Shown: positions 14,083 to 21,013 of the stretch, in pieces
Layout: each line of letters begins with the position of its first letter
Numbering within the stretch: position 1 is the stretch's first letter
DNA from: JBCBZH01 sp039815415
Lineage (GTDB): Bacteria; Bacteroidota; Rhodothermia; Rhodothermales; Rubricoccaceae
Direction of reading: 5' to 3'
NCBI GenBank assembly: GCA_039815415.1
Contig: JBCBZH010000037.1
Coordinates: 1 to 22,055, forward strand
DNA: 22,055 nt
The notes under the pieces: generated by a model
Database searches by the model: none
What the model was told of the DNA's origin: nothing
The model's input: the letters and a program-made list of their open reading frames with translations, nothing else
Program-made: the position numbers and the translations under genes

Positions 14083-16158
14083 ATGCCGCTACGCGTTCTC
14101 GCCGTTCTGATGGTGGGGCTATTCCTCACATCATCCAGGGGCCCAAGGGCACAAACCACTGATCCTTCAGACGGCGAAGCTAGTCCGGCGGCGCTAGCGG
14201 ATATAGTGCTGGCGCGCTTCGTAGCGGGACCTACAGAGGCCTTCGAAGCTGTCTTTCCGTTTCAAGAAGGCCGTGAGTTGAGGGAAGAGGCCCATGTGGA
14301 AGGGGAGCGACGCGTCCCAGGTTTCGCACGGGTCCTGCGCGAAGACGAAGATGAGGCTGTGCTTGCGATTGGAGCACACGTCGTGTTCGGAAACTCTGGA
14401 GATGAGACCTCTGCGGCTCGGTACTTCGCAGGGCTCTACAAGGCCCAGAAAGGCCATGATGACCACTGGCGCCTCGTGGAGAGGGTCCCGCTAGATGTGG
14501 TTGCGCGCCCTCTGGCGCATCGTCTCGATGTGGAACTGAGGCCAGGAGAAGGCCTGGCTGTGATCGACACCATCTCGGTTGAGGTACTGGCGAGTACTGG
14601 AGTGGCGCTGCGTCTCAATCATACCGCCGAGATCGAGTCTGTCGAGCTGGCGGGGCAATCGGTTGACTATTCGTTCGGAGGAGGACTGCTCTGGGTCGAT
14701 GTCCAAGATGACGCTGAACTCGTCATTCGGTACCAAATTGATGTCGCGCGGGACTCGACGTTTGGTGTCAACTCTGGCCGATTCGGACGCCACGCGGGTC
14801 ACGTTCGCAACCAGTACTTCTGGCATCCTTTCATCTGGTTCAGCGATTCTGCAGACTTCAGGCTTTCCGTTCGGGCGCCTCGTGAGGTGTACATCGCGAC
14901 AGACCTGCCTCAGACCGAGAGGGTGCTTGGAGAACAGCGTGTCGTTCTAGCGCAATCCGATGAAGCGACGGCGGCATTGTCACTCTTTTATGATGACGAG
15001 TGGGAGCCTGTTCGTCGTCGCATAGGGAGCTATGCCTTTGCAGTCTATGCGACGCCGGAGTTCAGCCCGCATCCGGATACGCTTGCCGCAGTGTTCGATC
15101 GGGTGTCTACACTACTCTCGGAACGCTTTGGTACGCCGCGCGGCCGGTCGCTAGCGGTTGTCCAGCAGCGGGCTCGTGAGGGGACGGGATGGCCGTTTAT
15201 GTCCAATCGGGTCATTGCAGCCAATGCCAATGGGGGCAGCCCAAGCGTCGCCAGTCCGATTCCACGTGCATTCTTCGGTCATGAGGTCGCTCATGGATGG
15301 ACACGTCCTACCGGACCGGCCAGAAACTTCCTTGGTGAAGGGTGGGCGACCTTCGCCGAGGCTCTCGTCCTCGGCGATACGTACGGTGCCGACGTAGAAA
15401 TCGCCTTTTGGGAGAGCCAGCGGAATCGCTACTTTATACGAGGCTTCGATGGGGTGAAAAGCCTTGCTACAGATGCGTCAAACAGTGGCGTTTCTTATCA
15501 CAAAGGAGCATGGGTATTTCGCGTGCTTGAAGCAGAGATTGGTCGAGATGCGTTTGACCAAGGCCTGAGAACCTATGCGTCGAATCCGCGAGGCAATGGG
15601 TCAGGGTACGAAGGCTTTTTGACTGCCATGAGCGAAGCCGCAGGCCGTGATCTGAGTTCGTTTCTATTGCCTTGGTATGAGGGAAGTGTCGTTCCAGAAC
15701 TTCGCTCGCGTATAGAAGGACGTACGCTCGTCGTTGAGCAGGTCCAGTCTGGTCCGGTGTTTGACCTCAACGTTGAAGTAGACCTAGTATCGGACGCGGG
15801 GACAGTCCGTGTTGTCGCCTCATTGAAGGGCCGCATGACCACTGTTCCGTTTCCAGATGATGTTGGGCTTTCGCCACGTCCAATTCTGGATCCGGAATCA
15901 CGACTACTCTTTCGCCGGACTCTCGGGGATAGGGTTCGTTTCACACATGACGCAGGTGCCGGCGCCGATGTGAAACTGCAAGGCGACTTCAGTTCCAGTG
16001 CGCTCGCATCTCAGTATGACGGGGAGGCTTGGTTCGTAGAGCTACCGATAGCTGCGGGGCGGTACGTGTATCGGTGGGTTGTGGACGGAGAACGCCAGCC
16101 GTATCAGGTTCTCCGCGTTGCACCATTCCGAGAGCTGTCGGAAGCGTACCCGCGATAG
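14083..16158 (+). CDS. Exported M1-like gluzincin metallopeptidase with C-terminal CBM48/AMPK-like domain
   Basis: 691 residues with a signal peptide (MPLRVLAVLMVGLFLTSSRGPRAQ). The catalytic region has HEVAH (400-404) and the third zinc ligand Glu419 in LGEGWATFAEAL. The spacing is HEXXH-X14-E, four residues shorter than the classical X18 of M1. The proton-donor tyrosine is likely that of SYHKGAWVF, which corresponds to YEKG of M1 enzymes. The end (about 610-680) has VKLQGDF, a G-x-W strand and GRYVYRWVVDGE, the pattern of a CBM48/AMPK glycogen-binding-like E-set domain. A canonical GAMEN exopeptidase motif was not found, so substrate and aminopeptidase activity are uncertain. GC content is visibly lower than in its neighbours (near 48% in some lines), and only one motif copy occurs in 2.1 kb, suggesting acquisition by transfer. 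Confidence 0.82.
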   Translation: MPLRVLAVLMVGLFLTSSRGPRAQTTDPSDGEASPAALADIVLARFVAGPTEAFEAVFPFQEGRELREEAHVEGERRVPGFARVLREDEDEAVLAIGAHVVFGNSGDETSAARYFAGLYKAQKGHDDHWRLVERVPLDVVARPLAHRLDVELRPGEGLAVIDTISVEVLASTGVALRLNHTAEIESVELAGQSVDYSFGGGLLWVDVQDDAELVIRYQIDVARDSTFGVNSGRFGRHAGHVRNQYFWHPFIWFSDSADFRLSVRAPREVYIATDLPQTERVLGEQRVVLAQSDEATAALSLFYDDEWEPVRRRIGSYAFAVYATPEFSPHPDTLAAVFDRVSTLLSERFGTPRGRSLAVVQQRAREGTGWPFMSNRVIAANANGGSPSVASPIPRAFFGHEVAHGWTRPTGPARNFLGEGWATFAEALVLGDTYGADVEIAFWESQRNRYFIRGFDGVKSLATDASNSGVSYHKGAWVFRVLEAEIGRDAFDQGLRTYASNPRGNGSGYEGFLTAMSEAAGRDLSSFLLPWYEGSVVPELRSRIEGRTLVVEQVQSGPVFDLNVEVDLVSDAGTVRVVASLKGRMTTVPFPDDVGLSPRPILDPESRLLFRRTLGDRVRFTHDAGAGADVKLQGDFSSSALASQYDGEAWFVELPIAAGRYVYRWVVDGERQPYQVLRVAPFRELSEAYPR
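14642..14653 (-). repeat. 12-mer motif, one mismatch (TCGAGCTGGCGG), in the M1-like gene
   Basis: The only core-bearing copy in the lower-GC gene; it encodes VELAG. Confidence 0.55.
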
Positions 16159-16192
16159 AAGGAAAAGGGCCTTCATGCTCCTTTACAAGGAG
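16158..16192. terminator. Weak hairpins between converging M1-like and kinase genes
   Basis: GAAGG/CCTTC (16158-16162 with 16170-16174, 7-nt loop) and CTCCTT/AAGGAG (16178-16183 with 16187-16192, 3-nt loop) occupy the 80-bp gap. Short stems and no strong T-run make this tentative. Unlike the pfkA/RsbW-like boundary, no motif pair is present. Confidence 0.3.
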
Positions 16193-16238
16193 AACAGGAC
16201 GGCTACGCGTGATCCAATCTCAACGCACCGAGTGAGGC

Positions 16239-18614
16239 TTACCCGCCTACAGCGCGGAATTGGGCCTCAGTTTCCGACACGATGGCATGCATCCGGGTAT
16301 TAGCAGGGTCTTCCGCCGACGGACGCAGAAGCTCGAGGGCGCGACGGTAGTGCTCTCGGGATTGGGCTCGGTTTCCGAGGTGCGGTTCATCAGGGCCACC
16401 GAACGTGCGTGCAAGGTGGAGTTCACCGAAGGCCAGGGTCTCGCGTGCATTCGAGTTGGCGGGGTCGGCAGTGTAGAGGGTGGTGTAGACGGCGTGGGCA
16501 CGGCGGAACTCCGCCAGCGCGGCGTCGAGCTGGCGTTGCTGGCGCAGAACGCGGCCAATGACCTCGTGGGAGATCCCGACGTCACGCCGGGCATCCGTGG
16601 TGGCATCTGGGCGGTCCGCAATCTGGAGGCGGATGTCTCGGGATCGGCGGAGTGCCGCCAGCGCCCTGTTCAGGTCTCCGGCCTCCGTCAGCAGGGAGCC
16701 TTCGCGCTCGTGGGTGATGCCGAGCATGCGCAACGCAAACAGGCTTCGCTCATCATCTGGGATGGCCTCGATCAGCCGACGGGCTTCGATGTAGTGGTCG
16801 TAGGCGACATCGGGCTGGTCGTCGCTGGGAAAGTGGGGGTGGCCGGAATAGTCGCCCCGGTTGATGTGGCTTGTGGCGAGCAGTGTGCGTCGAGCTGGCG
16901 ACTCCGGATCTGTAGCTACGGCGCGTTCATGTGCCGCCAGGGCAAGGTCGATGTGGTGCAGGGCGCTGTCGAGCTGTCCCATGTGAGCTTGCACCACGCC
17001 GAGTTTCTCGTAGAGGCGTCCCCGGATGCTCTCAGCCTGGGCGCCGAGGGTGTCGCCAGTCGCCAGCTCGCGAGCGGGCGGGAGCGCGGCCAGCCCGTGC
17101 CGATAGCTCACACGGGCGTCGGTGGTCCGGCCAAGGTTGCCGTCGGTGGGGTTGCCGAGAACATTGCCGATGCGGAAGTAGGCCTCGGCGAGGTCGATGC
17201 GTAGGGCGTCCTCACCGTCCCCAGCATCCTTCGAGAGCCGGTCGAGATAGTCGAGAGAGCGCGAGACAATCACTTCTCGGGCCTCGGTGGATCCGGGCAA
17301 CCCGGCGACGGCATCGTGAACGTCGTAGATGAGGGCACGGGCGGCATCTTGGGCGATCTCGAACTGGCTCTGAGCATGGTCACGAGCACGGGCGGCTTCT
17401 AGGCCTTGCCAGAGAGCGACACTCAGACCCACCCCCAGCGCGATGGCGGCAACGGCGCCTGCTGCGACGCCTGTTCTGTACCGGCGAGTGAAGGATTGCA
17501 GCCGATACCGGAGTGTAGCCGGACGTGCCGCAATGGGAAGGTGATCCAGGTAGCGCTGGAGATCGTCCCCGAGAGCCTGCGCATTGGTGTAGCGGCGGTC
17601 GGGCTCCTTCGTAAGCGCCGTCATGACGATGGTGTCGAGATCCCCTCGCAGGAGCCTAGCGGTCTCGGATGACGCCACAGAAGAGGGTGGCGCGGGCATC
17701 GTCTCACAGACGGAGTGCTCAATGTCGCGGGCGGTCCGTCCGCTGAGGTCGTAGGGGCGCTGGCCGCTCAGGATCTCGTAGAGGAGCACCCCGAGCGCGT
17801 AGACGTCTGTGGCCGTTGTGACGGGCTGGCCGAGGATCTGCTCCGGGGCGGCGTAGGCCGGAGTCAGCAACTGGGCACCCGTAACCGTCATCAGCCCGTC
17901 GTGCTCGGCGTCCAGAAGGGTCGCGATGCCAAAGTCGAGCAGTTTGACCTGGCCGGCATCCGTCACCAGCACGTTGGATGGCTTCAAGTCACGGTGGACG
18001 ACGAGATGGCGATGCGCATACGCGACCGCCTTACAGACCTGGAGCACCAGGCCAATGCGATCTGCGAGGGACCGCATGGACGCCGCTTCCGTGAGCGGGA
18101 CCCCTTCGATGTACTCCAGCGCGAGGTAGGGCAGACCACGGGGGGTGATCCCACCATCGTAGAGCCGGGCGATGTTCGGGTGCTCGAGGCTGGCGAGGAT
18201 CTGGCGCTCGGCACGCATCCGGGCCGCCAGCCCGGCGGCGTTGGGGCCAGGACGCAGCAGTTTTAGGGCAACGGTCCGCTGGTACGTGCCGTCCGCTCGT
18301 TCGGCACGGTAGACGGCGCCCATGCCGCCTTCGCCAATACGCTTGGAGAGAGTCCACGCTCCAAGGGTCTGGCCGAGCATGGGATCGGCATCCTCCCGAG
18401 AAACAAGAGGCGCTTCCAGATAGTCGGCCTCGTCGTGAGAGGCGAGGAGGGCATCGACCTCGCGTCGGAGAGCGGCATCAAAGGCGCCGGTGTCATCCAC
18501 GCAGGCAGAGTCCAAAAAGTCGGTCCGCGTGGTCGGGTCCTGGTCGAGCGCTTTCAAGAACAGGTCTGTCGCGCGAGCGAAGTCCTTCGAGGACATGGGT
18601 GCCGACGCGTTCAC
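16239..18614 (-). CDS. Transmembrane serine/threonine protein kinase with C-terminal TPR region
   Basis: 791 residues. An N-terminal helical segment (1-80) precedes a Hanks-type kinase (about 88-357): Gly loop IGEGGMGAVY (93-102), Lys118 in VALKLL, HRDLKPSN (207-214), DFG (227-229) and AYAAPEQ (253-259). All catalytic residues are present. One transmembrane segment follows (about 382-402), then about 390 residues of TPR-like helices, with at least five recognisable units (for example AEAYFRIGNVLG, GQLDSALHHIDLALAAHERA, RQLDAALAEFRRAHAVY). The GTG start overlaps the sigma-factor stop (GTGA), showing translational coupling. By analogy with similar pairs it is probably exported on its TPR side and may signal to the sigma factor; targets are unknown. 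It carries three motif copies in different frames. Confidence 0.93.
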   Translation of the reverse strand: MNASAPMSSKDFARATDLFLKALDQDPTTRTDFLDSACVDDTGAFDAALRREVDALLASHDEADYLEAPLVSREDADPMLGQTLGAWTLSKRIGEGGMGAVYRAERADGTYQRTVALKLLRPGPNAAGLAARMRAERQILASLEHPNIARLYDGGITPRGLPYLALEYIEGVPLTEAASMRSLADRIGLVLQVCKAVAYAHRHLVVHRDLKPSNVLVTDAGQVKLLDFGIATLLDAEHDGLMTVTGAQLLTPAYAAPEQILGQPVTTATDVYALGVLLYEILSGQRPYDLSGRTARDIEHSVCETMPAPPSSVASSETARLLRGDLDTIVMTALTKEPDRRYTNAQALGDDLQRYLDHLPIAARPATLRYRLQSFTRRYRTGVAAGAVAAIALGVGLSVALWQGLEAARARDHAQSQFEIAQDAARALIYDVHDAVAGLPGSTEAREVIVSRSLDYLDRLSKDAGDGEDALRIDLAEAYFRIGNVLGNPTDGNLGRTTDARVSYRHGLAALPPARELATGDTLGAQAESIRGRLYEKLGVVQAHMGQLDSALHHIDLALAAHERAVATDPESPARRTLLATSHINRGDYSGHPHFPSDDQPDVAYDHYIEARRLIEAIPDDERSLFALRMLGITHEREGSLLTEAGDLNRALAALRRSRDIRLQIADRPDATTDARRDVGISHEVIGRVLRQQRQLDAALAEFRRAHAVYTTLYTADPANSNARETLAFGELHLARTFGGPDEPHLGNRAQSREHYRRALELLRPSAEDPANTRMHAIVSETEAQFRAVGG
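16525..16536 (-). repeat. 12-mer motif, one mismatch, in the kinase TPR region
   Basis: Encodes QRQLDAAL within a TPR helix (minus-strand reading ACGCCAGCTCGA). Confidence 0.55.
16890..16901 (-). repeat. Perfect copy of the 12-mer motif in the kinase gene
   Basis: The minus strand reads TCGCCAGCTCGA and encodes ESPARR, between two TPR helices; the codon frame differs from the RQL copies. Confidence 0.75.
17060..17071 (+). repeat. 12-mer motif, one mismatch (TCGCCAGCTCGC), in the kinase gene
   Basis: Antisense to the gene; the coding strand reads RELATG here. Confidence 0.55.
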
Positions 18615-19174
18615 GCTGCTTCCTGAAGCTCGCGGTGGAGCCAGGCTCGGGCCACAGTCCAGTCGCGCTTGACGGTGGCTTCGGAGATGCCCATCACCTC
18701 AGCCGCTTCCGCAATCGTGAGCCCGACGAAGTAGCGCAGTTCGACGATCTCGGCACGTCGGGCATCCAGCTCTGCAAGTCGGGCGAGGGCCTCGTCCAGT
18801 CCGATTACCTCGTCGATGCGGTCATCGGGCACCATCCATCGGTCATCGTACGAGAGAGGCTTGGTGCCGCCGCCTCGCTTGGTCGTGCGCTGGGCACGGG
18901 CGTAGTCCACCAGCACGTCGCGCATGGCGCGGGCGGCAACACGAAAGTAGTGGTGGCGGTCTGCCCAGCCCCGATCTCGGCGCGACAGCTTCTCGTACGC
19001 CTCGTGGACGAGTGCTGTGGTGTTGATGGTGGCGAACCCACTGTGGCGGCCACGCTGGCTTCGAGCGAGGAGCCGAAGCTCATCGTAGACGAGAGCCACC
19101 AGCCGGTCCCGCGCCTCGGCCTCTCCGGCCTGCGCACGGTCTAGCAGTACAGTCACGTCCTCAGCTCCGGCCAT
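18611..19174 (-). CDS. ECF-type RNA polymerase sigma factor (TIGR02999-like)
   Basis: 187 residues from ATG 19172-19174. Region 2 is visible as VYDELRLLARSQRG, then TTALVHEAYEKL, then RHHYFRVAARAMRDVLVDYARAQ. The region 4 helix-turn-helix is EIVELRYFVGLTIAEAAEVMGISEATVKRDWTVARAWLHREL at the C-terminus. The DVLVDYARAQRTTKRGGG linker is typical of the ECF group (TIGR02999) often found next to serine/threonine kinases in Acidobacteria, Planctomycetes and relatives. No anti-sigma factor is adjacent; the overlapping downstream kinase gene is the natural candidate regulator. An upstream in-frame extension to 19312 was rejected because it runs through the motif hairpin and is not family-like. Confidence 0.92.
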   Translation of the reverse strand: MAGAEDVTVLLDRAQAGEAEARDRLVALVYDELRLLARSQRGRHSGFATINTTALVHEAYEKLSRRDRGWADRHHYFRVAARAMRDVLVDYARAQRTTKRGGGTKPLSYDDRWMVPDDRIDEVIGLDEALARLAELDARRAEIVELRYFVGLTIAEAAEVMGISEATVKRDWTVARAWLHRELQEAA

Positions 19175-19197
19175 CCCTCTCCCGTGGGTGCGTGCGG

Positions 19198-19226
19198 AGG
19201 ATAGGGGCGTCACGATCAACCGACAA
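19198..19226 (-). promoter_or_regulatory. Possible promoter of the sigma factor-kinase operon
   Basis: On the minus strand TTGTCG, a 17-bp spacer and TATCCT lie 24 bp before the sigma-factor ATG. The match to sigma-70 boxes is moderate (three and four of six). It sits downstream of the motif hairpin, so the operon would be separated from the M20 gene. Confidence 0.35.
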
Positions 19227-19287
19227 GCGCCAATGGCTTGTTCTCGCGAGGGTGGCGAGTCGGTCGGCCCGTCATCGGGCCAGCGAT

Positions 19288-19326
19288 GCGTCGCCAGCTC
19301 GAGGAGGTTCATCGAGCTGGCGACGC
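19288..19326 (-). terminator. Hairpin terminator after the M20 gene: two perfect inverted 12-mer motifs
   Basis: TCGCCAGCTCGA (19291-19302) and TCGAGCTGGCGA (19312-19323) form an uninterrupted 15-bp stem (19288-19302 with 19312-19326) around a 9-nt loop. On the minus strand it starts one base after the M20 stop codon. This is the strongest hairpin in the window. No T-run follows. Confidence 0.75.
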
Positions 19327-19327
19327 C

Positions 19328-20530
19328 TCACGGATTCGCCGACTCGAGCTGGCGAACCGCGAGCGCGGCCATGAAGCCAGGGCCGAGGCGCAGGGCCTCT
19401 TCGTCGATCTGGAAGTGGGGCGTGTGTAGGCTGTGCGTGATGCCCTCGGCCTCATTGCCGACGCCGAGGATGTAGAAGGCACCGGGCAGCTCACGCGTGT
19501 AGAAGGCGAAATCCTCGGAGGCGTACCACATTGGTAGATCGATCACCCGCTTGGCCCCGACGTACTCCACCGCCAGCTCGCGCACGAGCGCCGTCGCGTC
19601 GTCATCGTTGACCAGGCTCGGATAGCCGACGAGGATCTCCGTCTCGGCGGTCGCCCCGAAGGCCTCGGCGGTGTGCGTCACGGTGCGGCGAATTAGGTCA
19701 TGCGCCTTGAACCGCCACTCCTCATCCATGGAGCGGAACGTCCCAACAAGCCGCACGTCGTGCGGGATGATGTTGGTGGCGCCATCGGCCTCCACACGCC
19801 CGAACGAGAGCAGCGACGGGATGCCGGGAGGGCAGTTGCGTGAGATCACGGCCTGCAAGGCCGTCAAGACATGCGCCTGCACCAGAACCGGGTCGATCAG
19901 CTCGTGGGGCGCCGCCGCGTGACCGCCGCGCCCGTGAATGTCGATGAACAGCTCATCCGCCGATGCCATGAACGGTCCGGGCCGCACGCCAAGCGTTCCT
20001 ACGGGAAGCTGTGGAAAGACGTGCTGGCCGAAGATGCGCGTCGGGCTGGCGTGGCCGTTCATCTCGCCGAGGACGCCCTCCTCGATCATCACCTTTGCGC
20101 CGCCGGGAGCCTTCTCTTCGCTCGGCTGGAAGAGGAGCCGCACCGTCCCCGCCAGCTCGTCGCGGACGGTATGCAGGATGCGAGCGGCGGTGAGTAGCGA
20201 CGCGGTGTGGGCGTCGTGGCCGCAGGCGTGCATCCGGCCTTCGTTCTGACTCCGGTACTCAACGTCGTTGGCCTCTTGGATGGGAAGGGCATCGATGTCC
20301 GCCCGAAGCGCCACCGTGGGACCGGGCCGCCCGCCCTTGATGTGGGCCACGACGCCCGTTTGGGCTACGCCCGTGATGGGCTCGAGGCCGACCTCGCGCA
20401 ACGCGCTGGCGATGAACGCAGCGGTCTCGTGCTCCTCGAACGCCAGCTCAGGGCGCTGGTGCAGCGCACGGCGCGTGCGGACGGTCTCGGGGAAGGCCTC
20501 GTCGGCGAGGGCGCGGATGCGGTCGAGCAT
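19328..20530 (-). CDS. M20-family metal-dependent amidohydrolase/carboxypeptidase (M20D type)
   Basis: A 400-residue dizinc hydrolase of the N-acyl-amino-acid or IAA-amino-acid hydrolase group, cytoplasmic with no signal peptide. Metal ligands are in HACGHDAHTA (Cys103, His105), FQPSEE (catalytic Glu138 and ligand Glu139), GQHVFP (His170) and LHTPHF (His372). The lid or dimerisation domain occupies about 185-300 (ELFIDIHGRGGHAAAPHELIDP). The Cys ligand places it in M20D rather than the ArgE/DapE group. The physiological substrate cannot be told from sequence. The ATG start gives the expected LHQRPELAFEE motif at residues 23-33. It is divergent from the propeptide-like lipoprotein, with a 98-bp shared region. 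A third perfect motif copy encodes RQLE near its C-terminus. Confidence 0.94.
   Translation of the reverse strand: MLDRIRALADEAFPETVRTRRALHQRPELAFEEHETAAFIASALREVGLEPITGVAQTGVVAHIKGGRPGPTVALRADIDALPIQEANDVEYRSQNEGRMHACGHDAHTASLLTAARILHTVRDELAGTVRLLFQPSEEKAPGGAKVMIEEGVLGEMNGHASPTRIFGQHVFPQLPVGTLGVRPGPFMASADELFIDIHGRGGHAAAPHELIDPVLVQAHVLTALQAVISRNCPPGIPSLLSFGRVEADGATNIIPHDVRLVGTFRSMDEEWRFKAHDLIRRTVTHTAEAFGATAETEILVGYPSLVNDDDATALVRELAVEYVGAKRVIDLPMWYASEDFAFYTRELPGAFYILGVGNEAEGITHSLHTPHFQIDEEALRLGPGFMAALAVRQLESANP
19344..19355 (-). repeat. Perfect copy of the 12-mer motif at the 3' end of the M20 gene
   Basis: Twenty bases from the hairpin copies, so three perfect copies occur within 65 bp. It encodes VRQLES. 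It could pair alternatively with the left hairpin arm at 19291-19302. Confidence 0.75.
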
Positions 20531-20571
20531 GAGAGAACAGAAAGGTGACGAAAGAAACGCACCGTGCGTGA

Positions 20572-20600
20572 TTCAATCCGGCTCTGAAGCCGGTTACATA
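20572..20600 (+). promoter_or_regulatory. Possible promoter with palindrome between the boxes, upstream of the lipoprotein-subtilase pair
   Basis: TTCAAT (20572-20577) and TACATA (20595-20600) are 17 bp apart. The spacer is filled by the inverted repeat CCGGCT-CTGA-AGCCGG (20578-20593). The boxes match the consensus only moderately (three of six each). A perfect 6-bp inverted repeat between them, in a divergent intergenic region, would suit a repressor or activator site. Confidence 0.4.
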
Positions 20601-20628
20601 CAGTATTCCCCCTTAGCGTACCTCAACC

Positions 20629-20994
20629 GTGACTCGACCCTTCGCTCGAATTGGCCTCGTCGTCCTCGCCGTCATGTGGAGCGCGTGCTCTGGGTCTGCC
20701 GATCTCACCAAGCTCGACGCCGGGCTCCGCACGGACCTGGACCAGATGGACGACGACGCGAGGGTCGAGTGCCTCATCGGGCTGACGGAAGATGCACCGA
20801 CCGATGCGCAGACGAAGCTCGAGGACGTGGGCCTTCAGGTTCGCACAGTCGCGGGGGACGTGATGACCGCCAACGGAACCGCCGACGCCATCCGCCGCGC
20901 GACGCGCTTCGCGTGGGTCGTGCGGATCGAACCCAGCCGGGTCCGCCTCCCTGTATCCTCGGACGGATCTTCCGTCCTGCCGATCCCCGGCTGA
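20629..20994 (+). CDS. Small lipoprotein resembling a free-standing subtilisin propeptide (I9-like)
   Basis: 121 residues from GTG 20629. A signal peptide ends in the lipobox VMWSAC (Cys20), so the protein is probably lipid-anchored. Residues about 46-106 have a strand-helix-strand-helix-strand pattern of the propeptide/inhibitor I9 type: VECLIGLTEDAPTDA, then VGLQVRTVAGDVMTANG, then DAIRRATRFAWVVRIEPSRVR. The stretch from VGLQVRTVAGD to SRVR aligns without gaps to the prodomain of the subtilase encoded 19 bp downstream (GVELRTVAGD to ARVR). The pair probably forms an operon, with the lipoprotein acting as inhibitor or folding chaperone in trans. This role is an inference; the similarity and the lipobox are directly visible. 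Confidence 0.75.
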   Translation: MTRPFARIGLVVLAVMWSACSGSADLTKLDAGLRTDLDQMDDDARVECLIGLTEDAPTDAQTKLEDVGLQVRTVAGDVMTANGTADAIRRATRFAWVVRIEPSRVRLPVSSDGSSVLPIPG

Positions 20995-21013
20995 TCCTTC
21001 CTCTGACCTCGCC

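Noticed and set aside
18186..18198. TCGAGGCTGGCGA, the motif with one extra G
   Set aside because: An insertion variant inside the kinase gene; I did not count it because the core is broken, though it may be a decayed copy.
16260..18266. Long plus-strand open frames opposite the kinase gene
   Set aside because: The minus-strand frame has every kinase motif and a TPR region; the opposite frames have no recognisable domain.
19175..19312. N-terminal extension of the ECF sigma factor to 19312
   Set aside because: It would code through the motif hairpin; the ATG at 19174 gives the family's length and start.
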